From the NCBI GenBank assembly GCA_937860195.1, contig CALMBN010000156.1:1-14800 (forward strand): 14,800 nucleotides of DNA. Direction: 5' to 3'. The notes under the pieces are model-generated. The model had not been told where the DNA came from, made no database searches, and saw nothing but the letters and a program-made list of their open reading frames with translations. This document shows positions 7,054 to 13,841 of this stretch, one piece after another. How positions within the stretch are numbered: the first letter of the stretch is position 1; every line of letters begins with the position of its first letter. This stretch comes from an uncultured Novosphingobium sp. (GTDB taxonomy: Bacteria > Pseudomonadota > Alphaproteobacteria > Sphingomonadales > Sphingomonadaceae). A program made the translations under genes and the position numbers.

Positions 7054-8478
7054 ATGCGCGAACTGCTGCAACATTACATCGACGGTCAATGGGTGAACAG
7101 CGAAGGCGGAGCCCGCCGCGAAGTGATCAACCCCGCCACTGAAGAGGCCTGCGCGGTCATCTCGGTCGGCACCAAGGCCGATGTCGACAAGGCGGTTGCC
7201 GCCGCCCGCCGCGCTTTCAAATCATGGAGCCGGACCACCCGCGAGGAACGCCTCGCCGTGCTCGGCCGGATTGTCGAGGAATACAAAAAACGCACCCCCG
7301 ATCTCGCCGTCGCGATGGCCGAAGAAATGGGCGCACCGGTCTCCTTTGCCAGCACCGCGCAGGTCGGGGCCGGGATCGGCGGGTTCATGGGCACGATCCA
7401 GGCGCTTCAGGACTTCAACTTCCTTGAAGACGGGCCGGGCTATAAGGTCGCTTTCGAGCCGATCGGTGTGGTCGGGATGATCACTCCGTGGAACTGGCCG
7501 CTCAACCAGATCGCACTCAAGGTTGCACCGGCGCTGGCTGGCGGCAACACCATGGTCTTGAAGCCGTCGGAAGAATGCCCGACCAACGCCAAGATCTTCG
7601 CCGAGATCCTTGATGCAGCCGGGGTTCCGCCGGGCGTGTTCAATCTGGTTCAGGGTGACGGGCCAACTACCGGCAATGCCATCTCAAGCCACCCCGATGT
7701 CGAAATGGTCAGCTTCACCGGCTCGACCCGCGCGGGCATCGCGGTCGCCATCGCCGCCGCGCCGACTGTGAAACGCGTGCATCAGGAACTGGGCGGCAAG
7801 TCGCCCAATCTGGTGCTGCCCGATGCCGATTTCGCCGCCACCCTGCCCGCCACGCTGATGGGCCCGCTGGTCAACACCGGTCAGTCGTGCATCAGCCCGA
7901 CCAAGGTGCTCGTCCCGCGCGAACGCATGGGTGAGGCGGCGGCCTTCGCCAAGGCAATGTATTCGGCGACCCCGGTCGGCGATCCGATGGCCGAAGGCGC
8001 GCATCTTGGCCCGCTGGTCAACAAGGCCCAGTTCGACAAGGTGCGCGGGCTGATCCAGTCGGCGATCGACGAAGGCGCGACGCTGGTCACCGGCGGACCA
8101 GACCTGCCCAGCAACGTCAACCGCGGCTATTATATCCAGCCGACCGTGTTCTCTGATGTCACGTCCGACATGCGGATCGCCAAGGAGGAAATCTTTGGTC
8201 CGGTGGTGACCTTGATGGCCTATGACAGCCTCGACCAGGCGATCGATATGGCCAACGACACCGAATACGGCCTATCCGCCGCGATCAGTGGCGATCCGGC
8301 CAAAGCCGCGCCAGTCGCCGCGCAGCTCCGCGCCGGTATGGTTGCAATCAACAACTGGGGCCCCAGCCCCGGCGCCCCGTTCGGCGGCTACAAACAGTCC
8401 GGCAACGGCCGCGAAGGCGGCCTCGCGGGCCTCAAGGACTTCATGGAAATGAAAGCGATCTCGGGCCTGCCAGCCTGA
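7054..8478 (+). CDS. Aldehyde dehydrogenase family protein (NAD(P)-dependent)
   Basis: This is a cytoplasmic oxidoreductase that turns an aldehyde into the acid; its substrate cannot be told from sequence. The 474 residues carry the full ALDH signature: PWNWPL (145-150, oxyanion N147), the cofactor-binding VLKPSEECP (168-176) and FTGSTRAG (221-228), the general base E245 in HQELGGKSPN, and the catalytic C279 in NTGQSCISPTKVLVP. EEIFGPVV and the C-terminal PFGGYKQSGNGREGG complete the fold. ATG 7054 is preceded by AAGGGAGA. It is a single-gene unit, with its own terminator after it and a possible operator before it. It belongs to the broad group of single-domain ALDHs near benzaldehyde or semialdehyde dehydrogenases; a more exact name would be a guess. 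Confidence 0.95.
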   Translation: MRELLQHYIDGQWVNSEGGARREVINPATEEACAVISVGTKADVDKAVAAARRAFKSWSRTTREERLAVLGRIVEEYKKRTPDLAVAMAEEMGAPVSFASTAQVGAGIGGFMGTIQALQDFNFLEDGPGYKVAFEPIGVVGMITPWNWPLNQIALKVAPALAGGNTMVLKPSEECPTNAKIFAEILDAAGVPPGVFNLVQGDGPTTGNAISSHPDVEMVSFTGSTRAGIAVAIAAAPTVKRVHQELGGKSPNLVLPDADFAATLPATLMGPLVNTGQSCISPTKVLVPRERMGEAAAFAKAMYSATPVGDPMAEGAHLGPLVNKAQFDKVRGLIQSAIDEGATLVTGGPDLPSNVNRGYYIQPTVFSDVTSDMRIAKEEIFGPVVTLMAYDSLDQAIDMANDTEYGLSAAISGDPAKAAPVAAQLRAGMVAINNWGPSPGAPFGGYKQSGNGREGGLAGLKDFMEMKAISGLPA

Positions 8479-8503
8479 ACAAACTGGTCTGCGACAGCAA
8501 ATT

Positions 8504-8542
8504 GGCCCCCTTGCCGCATTGCGCGATGAGGGGGCCTTTTTT
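8504..8542 (+). terminator. Rho-independent terminator of the aldehyde dehydrogenase gene
   Basis: GGCCCCCT (8504-8511) pairs with AGGGGGCC (8529-8536) around a 17-base loop and is followed directly by TTTTTT. It separates the dehydrogenase from the ars operon. Confidence 0.92.
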
Positions 8543-8557
8543 GCCTTCGGCTAGCGG

Positions 8558-8599
8558 TTGACATTCCCCCAATCCTTCCATATTTCGATTTATATCGAA
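8558..8599 (+). promoter_or_regulatory. ars promoter with ArsR operator
   Basis: TTGACA (8558-8563) stands 17 bases before TATTTC (8581-8586), a -35 box with a weak -10. Overlapping and following the -10 is the perfect dyad TTCGAT-TTAT-ATCGAA (8584-8599), 16 bases before the arsR start. The position fits repression by ArsR that is lifted on As(III) binding. Confidence 0.75.
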
Positions 8600-8615
8600 T
8601 CATGAAAGGATGCCG

Positions 8616-8942
8616 ATGCAACCTGAGTCCATAGTCCGTTCGCTCGGCGCGCTGGCGCAGGAACACCGTCTTGCTGCGTACCGCTTGCTGGTTCAGGCCG
8701 GGCCAGACGGCTTGGCTGCCGGCGCGCTGGCCGAGGCACTGGGCATTCCCGCTTCCTCGCTCAGCTTTCATCTCGCCCAGCTGAGCCATGCAGGCCTTGT
8801 CAGCCAGCGCCGGGTCAGCCGCTCGATCATCTATGCCGCAGACTTTGCCGCGATGAACGGCTTGCTCTCCTACCTCACCGAAAACTGCTGCGCCGGTGGC
8901 AGCTGTGCACCCACGCAAACAGCCGAAAGGATCGCCTCATGA
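8616..8942 (+). CDS. arsR: ArsR-family arsenic-responsive repressor
   Basis: The winged-helix repressor has 108 residues. The recognition region is ALAEALGIPASSLSFHLAQLSHAGLV (about 37-62), followed by the wing QRRVSRSIIYA. The classic ELCVCDL metal site in the alpha-3 helix is absent. Instead the C-terminus has ENCCAGGSC (C91, C92, C97), the placement known for the three-cysteine As(III) site of Acidithiobacillus-type ArsR. I chose ATG 8616 because AAAGGA lies 5 bases upstream; ATG 8610 overlaps that ribosome-binding site. The gene ends in an ATGA overlap with arsI. It is expected to repress the whole arsR-arsI-arsC-aqpS operon and release on As(III), possibly also on methylarsenite given arsI. 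Confidence 0.93.
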   Translation: MQPESIVRSLGALAQEHRLAAYRLLVQAGPDGLAAGALAEALGIPASSLSFHLAQLSHAGLVSQRRVSRSIIYAADFAAMNGLLSYLTENCCAGGSCAPTQTAERIAS

Positions 8943-9424
8943 AGCGTTTTCACGTCCACGTCGGGGTTGAAAACCTCGATGCCTCGATCGCTTTCTACTC
9001 CGGCCTGTTCGGCGCTGCGCCCAGCGTGACCAAGCCGGACTATGCCAAATGGATGCTGGAAGACCCCCGGGTCAACTTCGCGATCTCGCAGAAATGCGGC
9101 GCGGTCAAAGGCGTGGAGCATCTCGGCCTGCAAGTTGAAGATCAGGGCGAACTGGCCGAGGTCTATGGCCGCCTGCAAGCTGCAGGTGCCCCGGTGCTGG
9201 AAGAAGGCGCGACCACCTGCTGCTATGCCCAGTCCGAGAAGAGCTGGATCGCCGATCCTGATGGCGTGGTCTGGGAAGCGTTCCTGACCAATGGCCAATC
9301 CACGGTTTATGGCATCTCGCCAGAACTGAAGCAGCTGGCATCGGCCAATGCCGCTGCGGGCGCCTGTTGTGCGCCGCAGGCTCCGGCTGCACCTGCCGCC
9401 GCCAACACCGGCTGCTGCGGCTAA
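8939..9424 (+). CDS. arsI: ArsI-type organoarsenical C-As lyase (VOC-fold dioxygenase)
   Basis: ArsI is an Fe(II), O2-dependent enzyme that cleaves the carbon-arsenic bond of trivalent methyl- and aryl-arsenicals to As(III). The 161-residue protein has two vicinal-oxygen-chelate half-folds. The likely metal ligands are H5 (FHVHVGVENL), H61 (KGVEHLGLQVED) and E113 (DGVVWEAFLTNG), and the arsenic-binding pair is C94-C95 in GATTCCYAQSEKSW. After the catalytic domain (to about 130) comes an Ala/Pro-rich tail with two more pairs, ACCAP and TGCCG, at the extreme C-terminus. The closely related CadI cadmium-induced proteins share the fold, but the CC pair and ars context favour ArsI. ATG overlaps the arsR stop (ATGA), and arsC follows 2 bases after the stop. 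Confidence 0.9.
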   Translation: MKRFHVHVGVENLDASIAFYSGLFGAAPSVTKPDYAKWMLEDPRVNFAISQKCGAVKGVEHLGLQVEDQGELAEVYGRLQAAGAPVLEEGATTCCYAQSEKSWIADPDGVVWEAFLTNGQSTVYGISPELKQLASANAAAGACCAPQAPAAPAAANTGCCG

Positions 9425-9426
9425 CC

Positions 9427-9930
9427 ATGGTTCAGGTTCGTTCGGTCCTGGTGCTTTGCACCGGCAATTCGGCCCGCTCGATCCTGGTCGAGGCGCTGTT
9501 CAACCTTCTCGGCGCTGGCCGGGTGACGGCCTACAGCGCGGGGAGCAAGCCCAGGGGCGTGCCGCATCCCGGCGCGCTGCGGCTGCTTGCAGCCCATGGG
9601 ATCGATACCGCCCCGTTTCGATCAAAAAGCTGGCTGGAATTCAGCGGCCCTGATGCGCCAGAGATTGATCTGGCGATTACCGTCTGCGGCAATGCCGCTG
9701 GCGAGGCCTGCCCGGTATTTCCCGGCACCCCTTTGCGCGCGCACTGGGGATTGCCCGATCCGGCTGATGTGATTGGCAGCGATAGCGAAGTTGATGCCGC
9801 CTTTGCCATGACCTGGCGGCTGCTGGAAATGCGGGTCCGGGCTTTCATGGCCATCGATCTGGCGGCATTGGACCGCACCCAGGCTCAGGCCGCGATCACC
9901 CGAATCGGTGCGATGGAGGGTGCAGCATGA
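9427..9930 (+). CDS. arsC: Arsenate reductase, thioredoxin-coupled (low-molecular-weight phosphatase fold)
   Basis: The enzyme reduces As(V) to As(III). The 167-residue protein carries the P-loop CTGNSARS with the nucleophile C11, and the redox pair C87 and C95 in TVCGNAAGEACPVFPG. It matches the three-cysteine relay (C10, C82, C89) of the Staphylococcus-type enzyme. LPDPADV supplies the general-acid aspartate. It is not the glutaredoxin-linked E. coli plasmid type. ATG 9427 follows the arsI stop by 2 bases; the frame extends upstream through arsI, but that stretch is not family sequence. It ends in an ATGA overlap with the aquaporin gene, so reduction and export are co-translated. It also receives nothing from an ArsH or Acr3, as neither is encoded here. 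Confidence 0.95.
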   Translation: MVQVRSVLVLCTGNSARSILVEALFNLLGAGRVTAYSAGSKPRGVPHPGALRLLAAHGIDTAPFRSKSWLEFSGPDAPEIDLAITVCGNAAGEACPVFPGTPLRAHWGLPDPADVIGSDSEVDAAFAMTWRLLEMRVRAFMAIDLAALDRTQAQAAITRIGAMEGAA

Positions 9931-10580
9931 GGCAGCGGTTGTGGGGCGAAGCGCTAGGCAGCTACTTCTTGTTTGCCACGGTAGTCGGCTCGGGCATCAT
10001 GGCCGAGCAGATGGCGGGCGGGAATGTCGCTGTGGCGCTGCTTGGCAACACGATCGCCACGGCGGCAATGCTGTTCGTGCTGATCACGATGCTTGGGCCG
10101 GTATCGGGAGCGCACTTCAACCCGGCGGTCAGCCTGGTGATGCGGCTGCGCGGGGATTGCTGCTGGCAGGGGCTGGCTGCGACGATGGCGGCCCAGCTGC
10201 TCGGCGGAGTGCTCGGTGTCTGCACGGCCCACGCCATGTTCGATCTGCCGGAGCTGCAAGTCTCAACCCATTTTCGCGACGGACCTGGCCAATGGCTGGG
10301 CGAATTTATCGCCACTTTCGGTCTGGTCACCACAATCCTGCTCACGGTGCGGCACCGCCCAGCCGCCGTTCCGGCGAGCGTCGCGCTCTACATCACTGCG
10401 GCCTATTGGTTCACCTCTTCGACTAGCTTCGCCAACCCGGCGATCACGCTTGCCCGCAGCCTTTCCGATACCTTTGCGGGGATTGCGCCAGGCAGCGTGG
10501 CGGGCTTTGTCACCGCACAGTTCGCCGGCGCGCTGGCCGCGCATTGGCTTGACGATTCGGTGCTGGCCGAGAGAGCCTAA
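9927..10580 (+). CDS. aqpS: Aquaporin-family channel of ars operons (AqpS-like)
   Basis: This inner-membrane MIP channel has 217 residues and six hydrophobic segments with the two half-helices: NPA at 65-67 ([11 protein letters not shown]) and at 170-172 ([12 protein letters not shown]). In ars operons of alphaproteobacteria such as Sinorhizobium, AqpS lets As(III) made by ArsC diffuse out. No ArsB or Acr3 pump is encoded in the window, so this is the likely exit. The second NPA is followed by ITLAR rather than by the arginine usual for aquaporins (NPAR), so the narrow selectivity filter must differ. [18 protein letters not shown] closes the last helix. ATG overlaps the arsC stop. The 3' end overlaps the convergent bpt gene by 4 bases, and no terminator is visible. 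Confidence 0.9.
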   Translation: MRQRLWGEALGSYFLFATVVGSGIMAEQMAGGNVAVALLGNTIATAAMLFVLITMLGPVSGAHFNPAVSLVMRLRGDCCWQGLAATMAAQLLGGVLGVCTAHAMFDLPELQVSTHFRDGPGQWLGEFIATFGLVTTILLTVRHRPAAVPASVALYITAAYWFTSSTSFANPAITLARSLSDTFAGIAPGSVAGFVTAQFAGALAAHWLDDSVLAERA

Positions 10581-11446
10581 CCCACCACCCGGTACTGTTC
10601 CTGGACCCCGTGCGCGCCGTCTTTGGTGCGCCCATCCAGCGGCTGGGCAGTGTCACGGCGGATCGCGGCGGCGGCGCTGATCAGGTCGTCCTGCTCGCCC
10701 TCGCCCAGACGTGTCCAGCCCTGCCGACCGAGCCGCTCCATCGGGCGATAGCGGATCTTGTACTGCATCCGGGCCGAACCCTGAACCCAATAGCCAAGAT
10801 AGACGAAGGCCAGTCCCTCGTCCTGAGCACGGCGAAGGTGATCGAGGATGATGTAGTTGCCCAGCCCTTCCCGGCCAGTATGTTCAGGCTCGTAAAAGCT
10901 GTAGATCATCGACAGGCCATCGCCCTGCCGGTCGGTCAGGCAGGCCCCGACCAGCGCGCCGGGGCGGCCATCGATGCTCGGCTCGCGATATTCGATCACC
11001 CAGCTATCGACCGGGGTGTGTTCAACCATATCGGCGAAATCGACCTCGTCCATATTGGTCATCCCGCCGCCGGGATGACGCTGGCCCAGATAGTGCTGAA
11101 GCAGCTCGAACTGTTCGGCGGTCGACCATGGGCGGCAGATCGTTGCGACCAGGTCTGAATTGCGCTTGAGCGTGCGCTTCTGGCTGGCCGAGGGGCGGAA
11201 TTCATCCGCCACCACCCGCACTGAAACACACGCGCTGCAATCGGTACAGGACGGGCGATAGGCGACCGTCTGGCTGCGGCGGAACCCGATCCGGCCGAGC
11301 GCATCGTTCAGCTCTTCGGCGTGGGGCCCCTTCAGCTCGGTAAAGACCTTGCGCTCCATCCGGCCAGGCAGATAGGGGCACGGGCTGGGGCTCGTGACGA
11401 AGAACCGGGGAAAGCGAACAGGAGCCGTCACGCGAGGGAAATCCAT
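10577..11446 (-). CDS. bpt: Aspartate/glutamate leucyltransferase (N-end-rule, Bpt/Ate family)
   Basis: Bpt transfers leucine from Leu-tRNA to proteins with N-terminal Asp or Glu, marking them for ClpS/ClpAP. The 289-residue protein has the ATE N-domain (about 15-90), with the cysteine cluster C23 (SPCPYLPGR) and C67-C70-C73 ([12 protein letters not shown]), and the GNAT-like C-domain (about 105-240) with [33 protein letters not shown] and [15 protein letters not shown]. About 45 residues after the conserved core form a polar tail, somewhat longer than in many homologues. ATG at 11446 has GAGG about 11 bases upstream. The gene converges on the ars operon with a 4-base overlap of stop regions. 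Confidence 0.95.
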   Translation of the reverse strand: MDFPRVTAPVRFPRFFVTSPSPCPYLPGRMERKVFTELKGPHAEELNDALGRIGFRRSQTVAYRPSCTDCSACVSVRVVADEFRPSASQKRTLKRNSDLVATICRPWSTAEQFELLQHYLGQRHPGGGMTNMDEVDFADMVEHTPVDSWVIEYREPSIDGRPGALVGACLTDRQGDGLSMIYSFYEPEHTGREGLGNYIILDHLRRAQDEGLAFVYLGYWVQGSARMQYKIRYRPMERLGRQGWTRLGEGEQDDLISAAAAIRRDTAQPLDGRTKDGAHGVQEQYRVVG

Positions 11447-11604
11447 CCAAAAAGCCTCAATCAGGCTGCTTTATGCATGGGGCGCGGGCCGGTTGAAAGA
11501 ACTTTAACCACGAAACACGGTTAAGCAGGGCTTATTGTGCACAGCGGGGAAAAATGTCGACCGGACCAGCGCAAAACGGGACAGGTGCCGGGGAAAGCGT
11601 TAAG
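11447..11604. other. Intergenic region between bpt and the threonine ammonia-lyase gene
   Basis: These 158 bases lie between two minus-strand genes and should hold the bpt promoter. The only structure I see is an inverted repeat, TTAACC (11504-11509) against GGTTAA (11519-11524) around 9 bases. It has no T run. I see no gene and no convincing -35/-10 pair. Confidence 0.4.
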
Positions 11605-12843
11605 TCAGCCCAGCTCCACCTGGTCCACCACATAGCCCTTTTCGCGCAGCGTCGCGACCAGCGCATCAAGCTGTTCGCGGTCGCGCGCTTCACACTCGAT
11701 GTCGGCGCTCAGGCCTTTGGCCGGCAGGTGGGTGAAGATCCGCTGATGATAGATCTCGATAATGTTGACGTTGTGCTTGTCAAACTCGCGCATCACCTTG
11801 AACAGCGCGCCAGGGCGGTCCTGCAGGGTCAACCGGAGCCTTGCAAGGCGGCCAGAGCGGGCAAGGTCGCGCAGCAAGACATTGGCGAGCAGGCGAGTGT
11901 CGATATTGCCGCCGGTAATCGGGATGCCAACCTTCTTGCCTTTGAACAATTCGGGGTAAGCCATCACCGCCGCAAGGCCCGCTGCACCCGCGCCTTCGGC
12001 CACGGTCTTTTCGATCTGAAGCAGCAGCGCCACCGCGGTTTCAAGCTGGGCCTCGGTGACCAGCACGAAATCGTCGAGCAGCCCGGCCAGCACTCTGGAG
12101 GTGAATTCACCCGGCTCCTTGACTGCGATCCCTTCGGCCAGGGTGTCACCGCCCGATGGCAGGTTCTTGCCCTTGAGCCGGTTGTACATCGATGGAAACA
12201 GCTTGGCCTCAACCCCGATCAAGCCGATCCCGGGCTTGATCGCGCGCGCCGCCGTGCCCATTCCCGATGCGAGCCCGCCCCCGCCGACCGGGATCACCAG
12301 CATGTCGAGGTCAGGCACCTGTTCGAGCATTTCCAGCGCAACCGTGCCCTGTCCGGCTGCGATGTGGGGATCGTCAAACGGGTGGACAAAGGTCAGCTCC
12401 AGCTCGTTTTCCAACTCGCGCGCGTGCGCATAGGCCTCGTCGAAACTCTCGCCAAACAGCACGACCTTGCCGCCCACCGCCTCTGTCTGCATGACCTTCA
12501 CCGATGGTGTGGTCTTGGGCATGACGATCGTCACCGGCACGCCCAGCCGGGTGCCGTGGTAAGACAGCCCCTGCGCATGATTGCCGGCCGAGGCCGCGAT
12601 CACTCCGCGATTGAGCCGGTCCCCGCCCAGGAGCAGCATCGCGTTAAGCGCGCCGCGCTCCTTGTAAGCTGCCGTGAACTGCAAGTTTTCAAATTTCAGC
12701 CAGACGTCCGCCCCGGTGATCTGCGAAAGCGTGCGACTGTAATCCATCGCGGTTCGGACGACATGCCCTTCGATCCGAGTGGCCGCAGCACGGACATCGG
12801 CAAGGGTCAGCAGGTCTGCGGCGGTTTCAGCGGTCTGGGTCAT
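11605..12843 (-). CDS. ilvA: Threonine ammonia-lyase with C-terminal ACT domain
   Basis: This PLP enzyme deaminates threonine to 2-oxobutyrate, the first step of isoleucine synthesis. The 412 residues comprise a catalytic domain (about 1-325) and one ACT domain (about 332-412, LTLQDRPGALFKVMREFDKHNVNIIEIYH). The PLP lysine lies in FTAAYKERGALNA, where many homologues have SFK rather than AYK. SAGNHAQGLSYHG and the phosphate-binding GGGGLASG are intact. A single ACT domain places it with the short regulated form rather than the two-ACT E. coli IlvA, so tdcB-like naming is also used. I chose the ATG at 12843 (MTQTAETAADLLTLADVRAA); the open frame continues upstream with no family sequence and no ribosome-binding site. 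The upstream gene is divergent. Confidence 0.93.
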   Translation of the reverse strand: MTQTAETAADLLTLADVRAAATRIEGHVVRTAMDYSRTLSQITGADVWLKFENLQFTAAYKERGALNAMLLLGGDRLNRGVIAASAGNHAQGLSYHGTRLGVPVTIVMPKTTPSVKVMQTEAVGGKVVLFGESFDEAYAHARELENELELTFVHPFDDPHIAAGQGTVALEMLEQVPDLDMLVIPVGGGGLASGMGTAARAIKPGIGLIGVEAKLFPSMYNRLKGKNLPSGGDTLAEGIAVKEPGEFTSRVLAGLLDDFVLVTEAQLETAVALLLQIEKTVAEGAGAAGLAAVMAYPELFKGKKVGIPITGGNIDTRLLANVLLRDLARSGRLARLRLTLQDRPGALFKVMREFDKHNVNIIEIYHQRIFTHLPAKGLSADIECEARDREQLDALVATLREKGYVVDQVELG

Positions 12844-12944
12844 AGGCCCGGGGCCGTAACGCAAAGCGAAACGCGGGGAAACCATCAAATGCGTGTCTGC
12901 AAGCCTGCTTTGCTTTGAGGGAAAAGCCGCTAAACAACACTGCC
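12844..12944. promoter_or_regulatory. Divergent promoter region (ilvA / reductase)
   Basis: 101 bases separate the divergent starts, so promoters for both directions must lie here. I cannot assign -35/-10 boxes with confidence. GAGGG at 12917-12921 is too far from the ATG at 12945 to be a good ribosome-binding site. Confidence 0.45.
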
Positions 12945-13841
12945 ATGAGCACTTCCCGCAATGTATCCTTTCTGGGCCTGGGTGTGATGGGCGGCGCGAT
13001 TGCGCGGCACATCGGCGCGGCTGGCCACAAGTTGACGATCTATAACCGCAGCCCGGAGCGCGCGGCGCGCTGGCAAGAGGCCAACCCCGGCCTCGCTGTC
13101 CGGGTCGCGACCACTCCCGCAGAGGCGGCGGAGGGCGCAGACGTTGTATTGACTTGTGTCGGCAACGACGATGACCTTGCCGATGTCGTGCTCGGCCCAA
13201 CCGGGGTATTCGCAGGCATCCGCCATGGCGCGACCTTTATCGACCACACCACCGTTTCGGCCCGGATTGCCCGGCAGATCGCAGTCGAGGCGCGCGACTT
13301 GCAGGTGCACTGCGTGGATGCCCCCGTCACTGGCGGGCAGGCCGGGGCCGAGAACGGCACACTGACTGTGATGTGCGGCGGGCGGCCTGATGCGATCGAA
13401 GCGGCCAGCCCGGTGATGGAAGCCTATACCAAGCGGATTGTCCATGTCGGCAAGGCTGGCGCGGGTCAGACCACCAAAATGGTCAACCAGATTGCCTTTG
13501 CAGGAATTCTTGCCAGCTTGTCCGAAGCGCTGCGGTTTGCTGAAGCTGCCCACCTCGATCTCGACAAGGTCTATGAGGCCATCTCTGGCGGGGCTTCACA
13601 AAGCTGGCAGATGGACAACCGCTGGCACACCATGGCCCGCGACGAATTTGACTTCGGCTTTGCAGTCGACTGGATGAGGAAGGATCTGGGATTGACCATG
13701 GAGGAAGGACGCTCGCTCAGCGTCTCGTTGCCCGTCACCGCGCTGATCGACCAATTCTATGCAGAAGTACAGGCACTGGGCGGCGGACGGCAGGATACCT
13801 CTGCGCTTGTCCGCCGCCTGCCACGGAGGGGGAAAGCATGA
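12945..13841 (+). CDS. NAD(P)-dependent oxidoreductase, 3-hydroxyisobutyrate dehydrogenase family
   Basis: The 298-residue protein has an N-terminal Rossmann domain (1-165) with FLGLGVMGGAIARHI and the NR in TIYNRSPERA, which suggests NADP. The substrate loop is DAPVTGGQAGAENGTLTVMCGG (125-146), and an all-helical C-domain carries the catalytic K178 in GQTTKMVNQ and the conserved WMRKDLGL (243-250). The family reduces or oxidises beta-hydroxyacids such as 3-hydroxyisobutyrate, tartronate semialdehyde or succinic semialdehyde. Which one cannot be told here; no valine-degradation gene is adjacent. ATG 12945 gives the family start MSTSRNVSFLGLG. It overlaps the amidohydrolase start by 4 bases (ATGA), so the two are probably co-translated. 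Confidence 0.92.
   Translation: MSTSRNVSFLGLGVMGGAIARHIGAAGHKLTIYNRSPERAARWQEANPGLAVRVATTPAEAAEGADVVLTCVGNDDDLADVVLGPTGVFAGIRHGATFIDHTTVSARIARQIAVEARDLQVHCVDAPVTGGQAGAENGTLTVMCGGRPDAIEAASPVMEAYTKRIVHVGKAGAGQTTKMVNQIAFAGILASLSEALRFAEAAHLDLDKVYEAISGGASQSWQMDNRWHTMARDEFDFGFAVDWMRKDLGLTMEEGRSLSVSLPVTALIDQFYAEVQALGGGRQDTSALVRRLPRRGKA

Noticed and set aside
11554..12918. 454-residue plus-strand open frame opposite ilvA
   Set aside because: It is fully antisense to a clear threonine ammonia-lyase, rich in His/Arg/Gln as expected of a shadow frame, has no ribosome-binding site and no recognisable domain.
12844..13200. Upstream extension of the threonine ammonia-lyase frame
   Set aside because: It lies antisense to the divergent reductase and adds Arg/Pro-rich sequence unlike the family; the ATG at 12843 gives the normal length.
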